From Garcia nutans (lineage: Eukaryota > Streptophyta > Magnoliopsida > Malpighiales > Euphorbiaceae), in NCBI GenBank assembly GCA_947685225.1, contig CANTUV010000014.1, positions 2,976,001-3,040,000 of the forward strand: a stretch of DNA of 64,000 bases, read 5' to 3'. The notes beneath the pieces were generated by a model, which saw only the letters and a program-made list of their open reading frames with translations, did not search any database and had not been told where the DNA came from. How positions within the stretch are numbered: the stretch's first letter is position 1; every line of letters begins with the position of its first letter. Below, piece by piece: positions 11,701 through 22,863 of this stretch. The translations under genes and the position numbers were made by a program.

Positions 11701-13862
11701 ATGCGCCTAAGTGTTTAGAAACATGCTCTGTTGACATTTTTGCTATTTTGCTAAAACATATTGTAGCGCATTGTTTCTCAATGATTGATTTTCTTATTCA
11801 TTATATGTTGCATTTATTCTCCATTATACTCCTTTATGTTCTATTGCAGCTTAGCAAGCATGACATTAGAGGTGTATTCTTAGTATAGGGGTATAGTCAT
11901 CTAAAAACTAAGATATGGATGCCACCAAATTAGGAGTTAACTAGGTATTTGTCCCACTTGGTGGGTTGAGGGTTTGTGGGAAGGGAGGGAGCTGGCTACT
12001 CCCTGTTACTTAGCTTATCCAATGAACAAAAAAAAAATATTTTAGCTTATCCAATGAGCAAAAATAAATAAATATTACCTGCGAAGATTTCTACTGTTTG
12101 TCTAGCACCTTCTTAAAGTTTTCTTGCTACATCTGTTATGGTACCTGTAAATATTTAAAACACTTGAAAACTTCCTTTTTGCAGGTTGGTCAAAATTGGC
12201 CTGGATTACCTAGAGGTGTGAAATTCGATCCAACTGATCAAGAAATTATTTGGCATTTACTTGCAAAAGTTGGTGTCGGAGGTTTAGAACCCCATCCTTT
12301 CATTAATGAGTTCATTCCGACTGTTAACAATGATGATGGAATCTGTTACACCCATCCTCAGAATCTGCCAGGTTAGAGTCAAGAGTTCATCTTGATTTTG
12401 TGATTTGATTTCTAATAAGTTTGAATTTGTTCTAGTTCTAAATTTATAACTTTTTAGGTGTTAGGCAAGATGGGAATGTATCTCACTTCTTTCACAGGGC
12501 AATCAAGGCTTACAATACTGGGACCCGAAAGCGCCGGAAAATTCAGGGCGATAATTTTGGTGATGTCCGCTGGCACAAGACTGGTAGGACTAAACCAGTG
12601 TGGTTGGATGGATTTCAGAGGGGTTGCAAGAAAATTATGGTTCTTTACATGAGCACATTAAGAGGAGGAAAAGCAGAGAAGACAAATTGGGTTATGCATC
12701 AATATCACTTGGGAGCAGGTGAGGATGAGAGGGAGGGGGAGTATGTAGTATCCAAGATATTTCATCAGCAACAACAAGCTAACAAGGTTGACAGAACTGA
12801 AGACGAGTTACCTGAAAATATTGATATTACTACTGCAAAAGCTGATCCAGTCACTCCCAAGTCTTTGACTCCTGAACCTCCTCGTACGGAAAGGCGATGC
12901 TCAGATTTTGACTTTGGAAAAGAGGCTGCCATTGCCGATATTTCTACAGATCTCTGTACCCAGGTAAATCGTCTTCTCTCTTTCCTGTCCTCCCAAGCCG
13001 CCTAAAGATGTTGATTTTTTTCTTCTTCTGACTCTTTCTTGGTGTAATGAACAAATCCATTTAAATTTTGGAGCTTATTCATTTCTTTTCTTTTTTATAT
13101 TTCAATTACTGACTGAAAATATAATTTATAGTCATTCACCGGTGATGCTAGGTTATTTTGTCCAGTAGGGATATTAATGCTCTTATAGACAAAATTTACA
13201 ATGTGTTAGTTGCAGAGAGTAAATTCCATTTACATTTTGAATCAAGTGCTAATGCAAAGGACATTTTGAAACCTGTGTTTTTTTTTTCCTTTTCACGTAT
13301 CCTTCTAAGCATCCTGAGAGAGAATTTGTAGAAGTTCAGGTTCTACCAGAATGTGAAAACCCCGACTATGATGACAAATTCAAGCAAGAAATCAATTCTA
13401 ATATAATGTTGGATAATGACAACAATGATGGTGAGGAAGAAAAATGGTGGGATGGTGAGTCACAGAATCTGCTGGATTCACAGCAGTTAGTGGAAGGACT
13501 ATCTTTGTGCGATGATCTCCTTCAGAGTCAATCTCCCGGCAGGTATGGAGATGGGAATGAAAGAGGCAATGGCAAACCCCGCCTTTCTGATTATGCCCAA
13601 TTAGGACCAGAGGATCTAAAGAAGGATCTAGAGGAGTGCCAAAATCTTGAACTTGGTCCAGCTAACATAGAACTGTATACACCTCCAGAGTTCAGACTAA
13701 GTCAGCTTGTATGTCATTTCCTCCACCATATTGTTTTACTTTCTATGTTATACATATTATTTGTGGTTTGCTTTTTTGTTTAATCTACTGAATATGCATT
13801 CAATACTTTTGCAGGAATTTGGATCACAGGAAAGCTTTCTTGCATGGGGTGGGGGTAAATGA
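8737..13862 (+). CDS. SOG1: SOG1 orthologue, NAC-domain DNA-damage response transcription factor
   Basis: Six coding exons join in frame: 8737-8744, 10226-10358, 12185-12371, 12458-12963, 13310-13708 and 13815-13862 (426 aa; Arabidopsis SOG1/ANAC008 is about 450). All five introns are GT-AG. The first exon holds only ATG TCT GG and was chosen because it joins to give MSGPSWLVDG, the conserved SOG1 N-terminus. Residues 36-39 are a CPNC motif. The NAC domain spans about 52-211 (WPGLPRGVKFDP near its start, TNWVMHQYHLG and YVVSKIF near its end). The acidic C-terminal part carries five SQ sites, at serines 329, 335, 351, 409 and 415. Known for the family: SOG1 is a nuclear activator phosphorylated on these SQ sites by ATM/ATR; it directs checkpoint, repair and cell-death programmes after DNA damage. 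Introns 1 and 2 are long (1.5 and 1.8 kb). Five residues (MSTLR, 174-178) precede GGKAEKTNW; I recall that Arabidopsis lacks them. Confidence 0.93.
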
Positions 13863-14480
13863 TAGGCAAAGAATGTTTGGGAGGCTTCAATTCTGACACA
13901 GTAAAAAATATCATTTTGCACATTTTTGGATGCTTGGCCAGTTTAACTATATCATTTTGCTGTATTACTCCATCTGTAACGGGCAATGGAGAAGTTATGG
14001 TATTTACAACTTAAGCTGTAATTAGCTCATGCTAATGCTGGAGAATAGATTATGGTCTATTCCTGTTTTGAGAGGACTTCAAAACAGAGTATTTTGAGTA
14101 ATATTTTGACTGATGGTAATGGGTTAAATGTTCCCCAGCAGCAGAAAATGCTTATGTATTTTTCAGTTGCTCATATTTAGAAACGTGAACGTATCTTCCT
14201 AATCCATTGCTATAACCTATACATTAGAGCCCTACCAATGGCTGTAATTTACTGGTCAACTATTCATTTTTGATGATTTGCAATGCAGACGCCTAGTGTG
14301 GAGTGCTGGCCTCTTGTATGAAAAGTAATTTTGTCAAAGCTATTCAATTATTAGATATTTGATTTGAATTTCAAGTACCCGAATGCTATTTGTCTGCACT
14401 CAAGTTTGTTGATGTTTATGGACGGTGAGGTTTATTTTTCATAGATTTTGAGGACTTGGATTTTTTTTTTGTCACAGTTA
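13863..14480 (+). other. Probable SOG1 3' UTR and downstream sequence
   Basis: Sequence after the SOG1 stop is less A/T-skewed than the intergenic DNA beyond 14.5 kb and has no reading frame of interest. A transcript end within it is likely, but I cannot fix the poly(A) site. Confidence 0.4.
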
Positions 14481-15350
14481 GCCTTTTTTAAATTTTTCGA
14501 AAAACATTTAAATTACACATCAAGGTGCTAGTGAGAGAATGTACTTCATTGAAAATTGTTTTACATTTAGAGATATATACTCTTTGAAAAATATTATATG
14601 TATTTTTTTTAATTATATTCTTATCTGTTAAATGTTTTTAATAAATATGAATATAATAGAGATTTAATATATATGAAATAATAGATATCAATTAATACTA
14701 ATATATAAAATTTGATAAATAATTATAGATTATTTGCTTATAATTTGTCAAAATATTATTCTTATTGTAATTTTATTTTTTCTATGGACATTTATGATTG
14801 GGCAAATTACCCCACTTACCAAATTTTGTCTAATTTTTTTCTTTTTTACCATGGCTATTTCTGTCATTTTATACAAATATCATTTTGTTTACTTTTTTAA
14901 AAGATTTTTCGTATTCCTTTTAGGACTACCGCTTTTTTTCCTTTAGTCTTTATGAATGTTGTCTTAGTGCTGCAGCAGTGTCTCTTGCTTTATTTCTTTC
15001 TCTTTTTTTTTTTTTTTCATTCTTTTCTTGTTTTGTTCTTCTTTTTTCTCCTATATTTGTTGTTTCACTTAGTATTTTAAACGAGATTCTTAATGTTAAA
15101 GTATTATAAATTCAATATAAACTTGTTATAAATTCATTATAAATAATTCTATTTTTTAAATTGGATTAATATTAAAAATAAAATATAAAAAAGGTCATTT
15201 TAAAATTATTATATTAAACTTTCAAAATAAAAAATAGCAATGCAATTATTAAAAGTGTTAATTTAAAAATTATTTGTGTAATTAATTTTCTTCTTTGCAT
15301 ATTTGGAGGAGCTATTGTTGCTTCATATATATATATATATATATATATAA
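14481..15350. other. T-rich intergenic DNA
   Basis: No gene seen. Two overlapping open frames at 14712-14946 are phenylalanine-, isoleucine- and leucine-rich translations of T-runs. A partial match to the dispersed AT-rich family lies near 15090-15160. Confidence 0.5.
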
Positions 15351-15460
15351 CCTGCTGGGGTTAGTCCAGCGGGCGAGCGACCCAACTCACTAGAGGAAGG
15401 TCGCGGGTTCGAACCCCAAAAATATATTTTCGGTTTGAACTTTTTAAAAGAAAAAGAAAA
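15351..15460 (+). mobile_element. tRNA-derived SINE
   Basis: A compact GC-rich block sits inside an (AT)n tract. It contains a perfect RNA polymerase III box A, TAGTCCAGCGG (15362-15372), and box B, GGTTCGAACCC (15406-15416), spaced as in a tRNA. An A-rich tail follows (AAAAGAAAAAGAAAAAAAAA). (AT)n sequence on both sides could be the target-site duplication, but its low complexity prevents proof. The block does not fold as a full tRNA (no matching acceptor arms), so it is called a SINE and not a tRNA gene. Confidence 0.7.
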
Positions 15461-16095
15461 AAAAATATATATATATATATTATGTTCGTTTATTAAAATA
15501 TTTAGTATTTTTAGAATAGGTTTTGGGAGATGATATATATGTAAAAGTCAATCATGTTAAAAGCACTTTATCATTCATCTTCTATAATATCATACTCTAA
15601 ACAATTTCCACAATCCTCGTGTTTTCGGGCTTGTGTTCCATGGTCCTTGCTATCTTGCCTCTTGGAAGTTAGAACATATTACAGCCCCAAGTCATAAAGA
15701 CTAGAACATGGAAGCGATAAACCGGTTCATTAATTTGAGTTCTGGTATGGCTTAATATATTCATAGTCTCTTATAATTAGCACAATTTGTTATTTTGCTC
15801 TCTAAATTTATCGAGTAACTGTATAAATAATTCAACTTAATGATATGCTTAATAAGTTAACTCTCAATTTAACATAAAGAAAAAACCGCTGACACGATTT
15901 TAAAACGCTATAAAATTGTCAATAAGTGGTGCCACACAGAGAAAAAAAATCAACACATGGCCGCCACATAGAAAAAATTATACGTCATATTGAAGAAAAA
16001 ACTGAATCCCTGGAATTTTAAAATCTAGTTCCCTCAAATCTCTCTCCTCGAATCCCATTTTCACCTAATTGATGAATTTTTTATTTGAAGTCCTA
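15461..16095. other. Intergenic DNA, nothing recognised
   Basis: A moderately complex stretch at 15590-15740 has no supported reading frame, and the rest is AT-rich. Confidence 0.4.
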
Positions 16096-16414
16096 GGCCA
16101 TCTCCAACGCTGCGCTATTTTTTAGAATAGCGCAGTAAATCTATTTTTAATTCCTTCAACCTTACGCTAGTTTGAAGTTTTGTTACAGTAGTGCGCTATA
16201 TATGGCGCATTACTGTAGCACACGTTAATTTTTTTGTAGTGAAATGAATAAATAAAGTTAAAATTAAAAATTAATATAATATTAATAAAAGAGAAGAATA
16301 TGAAAAAAAAAATTTATGTTAAAAATGATGCAAATGGTTGGAGATAATATTACGCTATTTTAATGTTTTACATTAAAATAATGTAAAAAATGGTGTAAAT
16401 AATTGGAGATGGCC
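16096..16414. mobile_element. MITE with GGCCATCTCCAA termini (PIF/Harbinger-like)
   Basis: This 319-bp non-coding element begins GGCCATCTCCAA and ends TTGGAGATGGCC, a perfect 12-bp terminal inverted repeat. Internal GCGCTA/TAGCGC words also occur in both orientations in its left half. Short 'GGxCATCTCCAA' ends are typical of Tourist-type (PIF/Harbinger) MITEs in plants. The expected 3-bp target duplication (TAA/TTA type) is not clear: the flanks are CTA and AAC. The superfamily is therefore an inference from the ends alone. Confidence 0.65.
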
Positions 16415-18340
16415 AACAATGGTTCTTTCATATAAACTTTGAATCATTCATGGTGTTTCCTTTCTCCTTACTCTCTTCTAAATCTGTTGTTGGTCATTTG
16501 TCGATTTTCCCAGAATTCGCTGCTGCTTCTTTTTTTTTTCTTCTTTATGTTTGTTTGTTTGATTTTTTGTTTATTTATTTTTGCTCTTCATTTCCCAGCA
16601 AGACATTCAATCTTAAAAAGCAGGTTAAATTATTTTTTATACAGAGAGAGAAACCAAAAGAAGGGAAAAACAATAAATATCCAACTCAATCAAACCCAAC
16701 CAAAGCCATCATTATTGCTTGGCTTCTTCAACAATTTTGGGTATAATTTTTGGCAAATCAGTTGGCTACAATTTGTTGGCTATATTGTAAACAGGAAAAT
16801 AGTGTAGACCCCCACTGATTTCTAGAAAGAACAGATCAATTAATTGGCTTCTTCTCAAGAACCCATTTGAATTAATTGAATTGTGGATCTAGAATTTTAA
16901 AGAACCCATTTTTGCAGGACCCATTTAAAATAATAATAATAATAAAAGAAAATTCAATTTCTCCTCTTCTTCTTTCTTATTCATATTCTTCATAGTTGAT
17001 TCTTGCTCTTGATTGTCCTTCGTCGCCATTTGATTTTTCGAATTAACAGTAATAGAAAAAAAATTATCTCGGAATCTTGAATCTAGAATTCGACGATAAT
17101 CATTTTAAGGTTAGATCTCTCACTTCATGGCCACCGCCGACAAGCCAAGACAGATTTGGGTTGGGGCATTTTGGTTTGATTTTGGAGACGAAAATGTTAA
17201 TAAATTGAGATGACTTTCAGTGCTTGTATCATTCAAATGGGTCTTCTAGAAAATGGGTTGATGGAGTTTTTCACCTATGAGTTTGTTTTAGGATGTGAGT
17301 TTTGTATTGTTGCATGGGTTTGTTTGGCCGATGAGAAAGTGAAGGAAACTGAAAGAAAATGCTAAATTAAATTAAAGTAGTGTTTATTATTATTATTGTT
17401 AATGTTATTATTATTATCTAAATTAAAATATTAAAAGCCAAAATTAAAACAATATTTTCAACAATTAAAATCATATAATATTAAAGAAAATGCTAACATT
17501 TTATAGTAAATATAGTATATTTTAATCTGCTCAAGCGCTCAAAGAGTGTGATAGAGGGTGTACCACCTGCTTATTACCACTTCAGTATAAGATGGCTTAT
17601 TTGTTAAGTAAATTGTTAAGTTGAAGTATTTAGATAATTACTCAATTAGTTCAGAGATAAAATGATAAATCGTATTAAGTATAATGAATCACGAATGTAT
17701 TAAGCCTTTTTTATTTATTAAGTGATGATCCTAACTCTCAATTAGGTTGAATTTACAATTTTATAATAGCTTTAAAATTAATTTTAAAATTATTAATAAA
17801 ATATTTATAGTATATTTTGTATATTACTAAAAAAATATATTTTAGAAAAATATATTATTGAAATTATATTCTATTAAAAAAAATATATTATTCTATTTAA
17901 AAGATACAATAAAATACTAAACAAATAGATTAAAAAAATATTAACTTATTTAATTACGGCATAGCTTTACTGAAAAAATGTGACCAACATATAAATTATT
18001 ATTATGATTTTCTTTTTTATTTTATCATATCTTAAAATAAGTGTATAACTGTTTTTTGATATATAATCTCTTTTTTTTTAGTAAAATATTTTTTTATTTT
18101 TTTTATTTAAAATATTTTATCAATTGGTTAGTAAAGTTTATTAAGTTTAATATTTTATTATATATATATTATTTATAAATAAATATAATATTATTAATTA
18201 AAAAAAATTATATAATCAATTTTTTTAGAATGACGTTGCTACCAAAAACAATATTATTTAATAAACCCATCTAAAATGCTTATGGGGATTCAAACCGTTT
18301 TAGAACTATTCAAAAAAATTTATTAGTATTAGATGTTTTA
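16415..18340. other. Intergenic DNA with no supported gene
   Basis: T-rich open frames at 16439-16807 are two frames of the same pyrimidine run. A short frame starts at 17127 (ATGGCCACCGCCGACAAG) and stops after about 30 codons; it has no recognisable product. From 17.6 kb onward the sequence is AT-rich. Confidence 0.45.
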
Positions 18341-18525
18341 GATAGATGGAAGAAGGAAAGCATAAGAGCGTGTGGACCATGAAATTATTAGAAGCAAAGC
18401 ATCATACAGTTGTCAACAACAAAGTATAACATACACAAAAAAAAGGCATGAATAAAATGAGTCAAATGAGAATTGGGAACCAAAACATTCATGAATTTGT
18501 TAAAAGCATTGGCTAAAGACCCAAA

Positions 18526-18900
18526 TTAGGTCCCAAGTCCCACTAACAGTGGTTGCCTTTTGTTAACAATTTCAACAACATGATTGGCTGTGGGGATTAG
18601 CTGGATTGAGACCAATCCTAGTAACTTCCCATGACTTGAGACCAATCCTAGTAACTTCCCATGGCTGGCACCTTGGCACCAGCTTGTAGCAAAATTCTTT
18701 ACCTTAGCTGGGTTAAGTTGTTGTAGGGTAGTATGCTCTTTTCCTTTTAGTCCTGCAACCAAAAACTTCCAAAAATTTCATTGGCAATGCCCTTCAAATT
18801 AAGGTCGTAATGTGTCCCTAAAAGAGTCCAAATGTCCAATACACCTAGTTTAGGACTTAGGCAATGCCCTTCAAATTAAGGTCAACCTTGCATCAGAAAT
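18526..18900. repeat. Local duplications in an unrecognised, moderately complex segment
   Basis: A 28-bp unit (TTGAGACCAATCCTAGTAAC, then TTCCCATG) occurs at 18606-18633 and again at 18636-18663, a 30-bp period. A 24-bp unit (GGCAATGCCCTTCAAATTAA, then GGTC) occurs at 18783-18806 and 18860-18883. The minus strand has a 78-codon open frame (18526-18762) in which the first duplication appears as SHGKLLGLVS twice. I do not recognise the protein and do not call it a gene. Confidence 0.5.
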
Positions 18901-18960
18901 TATTCAATGAAGTTCTTGAGAGTATTGCAAATGAAAATGGGATAATAATGATATGAAGGA

Positions 18961-19540
18961 GGAACGTTTCATGTTGGGTTGCTAGAGCATAAATTAATTG
19001 ATAAGTTATAAAAGTATAGAGAGTTACTAACTTATTTTATAAATTTTACAACTTTAATATTTTAATTATAAAATTAAAATATATAATAAAAATATACATA
19101 CTTTTTTTATACCAAATAGTAAAAAAATGTATACAAATATTTAATATTATGAGCATGCATGTGAGGTAGATATTTCATTAATAACCAATGATATAACTAT
19201 CATATGTTGATATAATTAAAAATATTGATATATATGATTAATTTGAATTAATTAAATAATCAATCATTAATTAAACTTAACTAATCAAGTGGCAAATGTA
19301 ACTGATGGTGGGCATGCTAATGATAAGCAGCTCTGAAAAATCAATATTATGGCTACCAAAATCTTTCCAACTTTGGAATAAAATTGATAATATTCCAAAT
19401 GATTATATATAGGAGCCTATCTATTCCTATTTTCCCATTCTTTTGGTATTCTTTTTAATTTCCCTAAATAATAATATATTCTATGTTAAATAGATTACAT
19501 TGAAGGACCGACATGGCCAATAGTAAGAACAAAATTTGAC
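18961..19540. other. AT-rich intergenic DNA
   Basis: Nothing recognisable on either strand. Confidence 0.4.
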
Positions 19541-19543
19541 AGC

Positions 19544-19635
<92 letters not shown>
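19544..19635. repeat. (TTA)n microsatellite, about 30 units
   Basis: An uninterrupted run of about 30 TTA/ATT units. On the minus strand it reads as a long polyasparagine tract, which creates a spurious 111-codon open frame. Confidence 0.97.
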
Positions 19636-19636
<1 letters not shown>

Positions 19637-19639
19637 TTC

Positions 19640-22373
19640 TCTCTTTCTTCGTCTTCCTCTCTTTTTTTTGAGTTAGAAAAATAGAAAAATTAATAAAATC
19701 AATTGAATAAGTGAAACGGTGATTAATAAAATTTAAAACTTTGCCTATTACTAATATTATCATAAAAAAAAAGGGACAAAATTTGGGGATGAATTTCACA
19801 ATTACAAATAACTAGAGACAATGCCAATATATACTAATTGGTCTCATTAAACTATTATCTAATTTTCCATGGGACATTCATTGAAAAGGATAAAAACAAA
19901 CATGGAATCACATCCTATATTCCAAGTCTCATGTCTACTTTTGAACCAAGCCTGGGAAATAGCCAAAATTGTCACCCATATATATATAATAATAATTCAG
20001 CAATATATATAATTATTAGCTGAGAAATTTTATTAATGAAAGTAGAGAAGGAAGACACAGTAAGAGAGAAAAACCAACTAAGTTGGAGAAAATTTTTATC
20101 CAAAATAATCTCTTATTGGGAAGATTGAATAAAAGACAAGCAAAATTAAAGCAAGTCAGACAATGACTCTTCGCCCGTCTCACAAACAAGAGAGTACAAT
20201 TAAAAGATTAGTTCAAGCTTATCATTATCAGAAAAATATATATATATATATATATATATGTATATTTTTTTTTTCTGAAAATTCATCCAAATATGAAAAT
20301 ATGTGTAAAAAAAAGTAAAATTAGATTGAATTAATGAGTTTCTTAATGCGATTTCTTTTTATCAATATCAAAAGCACGGTCATATTGAATTGAGAACTTT
20401 AGAAATACCTTGCTCCAAAAACCAAGGGGGTTTATTTTTTCAGAAATTTAGTAAATTTCATAACCTCTCTCCCCAAAACTTTTAAGAATTTCAGTCTGAA
20501 TTATAATAGAACAAATTAATTTACGCAGATCATTTTTCTATTTTGATACCATATAAAAATGGTGGAAACTTATATAATGTTAGAAGTGTCAACCTCAAAA
20601 ACTAAATATATATATTCATGTGAAATCATATTTTATATATTCTTAACTAACACCAACAGCAACTGTGTTTATGTTTGTTATATTAATTTAAATTTATTGA
20701 AATTAATATATACTCTTACAAAGCAAACAAAGAATCAAAACCTCTTCTGTATCATCAATATGTAGTTAATGCAGAGACAGACAATAATTACCTCAAACTA
20801 CTTATCGCCTTCTTGCATATGTTTCTTGTCTGCAGGTGACTTGTAAAATTAATGTTTTTTCTTTTGTTTGGTTTATGAAATCGAAACAGATCAAAATAAA
20901 TAATTTTTTTGAAGAAATAGAACATGTTGAATAAAAATTAGAAATAACTACTTCAATTATTTTATTTTATCCCAAAATTCGGATCATCTAAAAACTGCAC
21001 TACATGAAAATAAAGATTATATTAAATCAATTTAAAAAAAAAAAAACTAGCTAATTAACGAGAAAGAAAAATAAAAATATGGGTTTGATTTATTTTTTAA
21101 TTTAACTTGAGTAGTGTTAATTTTTCAACATTTTTTTTCTTATTTTAAGCTTATCTAAAATTATTGGTTTGTTCTCTTACATAATGACACTTTAAACTTT
21201 CAAGAATTATTTTTATTCTTCTGTTTTTTTTGTGGGTCGCACTTGAATCTGTAATTGCTAAAAAAAAATAGGGAGAGAAATTAAATCTCATAATTTTCCC
21301 ATCCCATCTCAATGAAGTATTATGTGAGATATAGTTATATATCCAAAATCCAAAATCACCAATTAGTGCTAGCTTGCAGGTTTCAATCTAAATTGAATTC
21401 CTTGCATTGTATAGTACTTTACAAGGAATTTTAATTCTCTCCTCAATTGTTCGTTTGTTTTTTTGTTTTAATATTATTTTTTGATTTATTATTAACTAAT
21501 TACATTAAAAAAATGTTAATTAGATGTCATTAAATTATATTTTTCATATGAATTTTACATGTTTTAATTTAATATATAAAAACTGTAAACCAAATTTTTT
21601 AATTACATACTTTTTTGGCGAAATTATTTCAACTCTATAAATCCAAACAAACTCCAAGCAGATGTCAAGTCATTATCGATCATTCATTAGTCGCTGTAGC
21701 TAAATTCGGTATCTTTACTATCCATATAACAGACAACATGAATTTTAATTTTAATTAATTTTATAGACAATCTAATCAAATTAAGTATGATAAACACCAA
21801 TTATGAATTAAACTGCAAAGAGAATAAAATCATAATGAAATAGGAACGACGTTAGTTAGTTGCCTACATATTATCTTAATGAACATTAAAGCTTAACTAA
21901 AGTGGTCCATATATGCATAACTGGCCTACGTATATATATGGTTATCTATATTAAGTTTTTTAAAGATAATTTTCGAACTATGTCTTTTAGGCTGAATTTA
22001 TGTTACAAATTACTTTTCATACTGAAACGGAAAAATGGAACAAAATGTATTATTTATTTTACCTAAACTTATGATTTAAGGTCTCAAAAAAAATATTATT
22101 TATCAATTTATAAACTCATCTATATTCACGCCCATATATGTGTATATATATATATATATGTAACCATATAATGTTACAAACTTGTAATCTGTCGAATTCA
22201 ATTTAAAACCAATAAAAGTATAAAATAATGAAATTTGGATTAAATTAATAATTTGATATCATATTTATATGAACTAACTAAATTAATAAAAAATTTTAAA
22301 TTTTTATTTGAAATAAATCAAATTTAATTTTTTTATTTCAAATTATTTATTAAAAAATTAGAATCATTTCAGT
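19640..22373. other. AT-rich intergenic DNA
   Basis: No gene, RNA or bounded repeat seen. (AT)n tracts lie near 20239-20260 and 22142-22160. Confidence 0.5.
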
Positions 22374-22863
22374 TAGGGATGACAATGGATAAAATATTTT
22401 TAGATATTTAATTTATTTTGTTCTATATGAATAATTTATAAACGAATTTAGACGGATACAGATAATATTTTTATTGCTCATAGAAATTTAGAATATAAAT
22501 CCTAAGAAACTCATTACTAGAATCTCATTATATATTAATTATATTTTATTAAAATTTTAATTATATATTTATAATATTTTATTTTAATTATAAAATTATG
22601 TAGTATGAAATTATTTTTAATAAAATTATATTAATATTAAATTTTTATTTATAATTATTTAATTAAAAAATTATAAATTATATTTTAAATTTTATAATAT
22701 TTTTATATTTAAACAAATTCAGATAAAAAATGAGTAATATTAAATAAATTTAGATATATATAATCATAATTAAATTTAAATAGACTCAAATAATTTAAAA
22801 GTTAAATAAATTTGAATTGATATAAAGTAATTTTCGCACATAATATATCCATTGCCACTCCAA
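22374..22863. mobile_element. Degenerate hAT-type MITE (TAGGGATGACAATGG ends)
   Basis: The left end, TAGGGATGACAATGGATAAA, and the right end, which read in reverse gives TTGGAGTGGCAATGGATATA, form an imperfect terminal inverted repeat with a common CAATGGATA core. The flanking octamers ATTTCAGT and TCTTCAGT match at six of eight positions, consistent with an old 8-bp hAT target duplication. The interior is AT-rich and non-coding. The ends are close to those of the 25.1-kb element but not identical. Confidence 0.5.

Noticed and set aside
15351..15460. A tRNA gene
   Set aside because: Box A and box B are present but there is no matching acceptor stem and an A-rich tail follows, so a SINE fits better.
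16439..16807. Two overlapping 100-120 codon frames
   Set aside because: Phenylalanine- and leucine-rich translations of a pyrimidine-rich stretch in two frames at once.
18526..18762. 78-codon minus-strand frame as a gene
   Set aside because: It contains a local duplication, lacks recognisable domains and has no supporting exon structure; kept only as a finding.
19464..19799. 111-codon minus-strand frame with a polyasparagine tract
   Set aside because: The asparagine run is the (TTA)n microsatellite translated; the flanks have no protein character.
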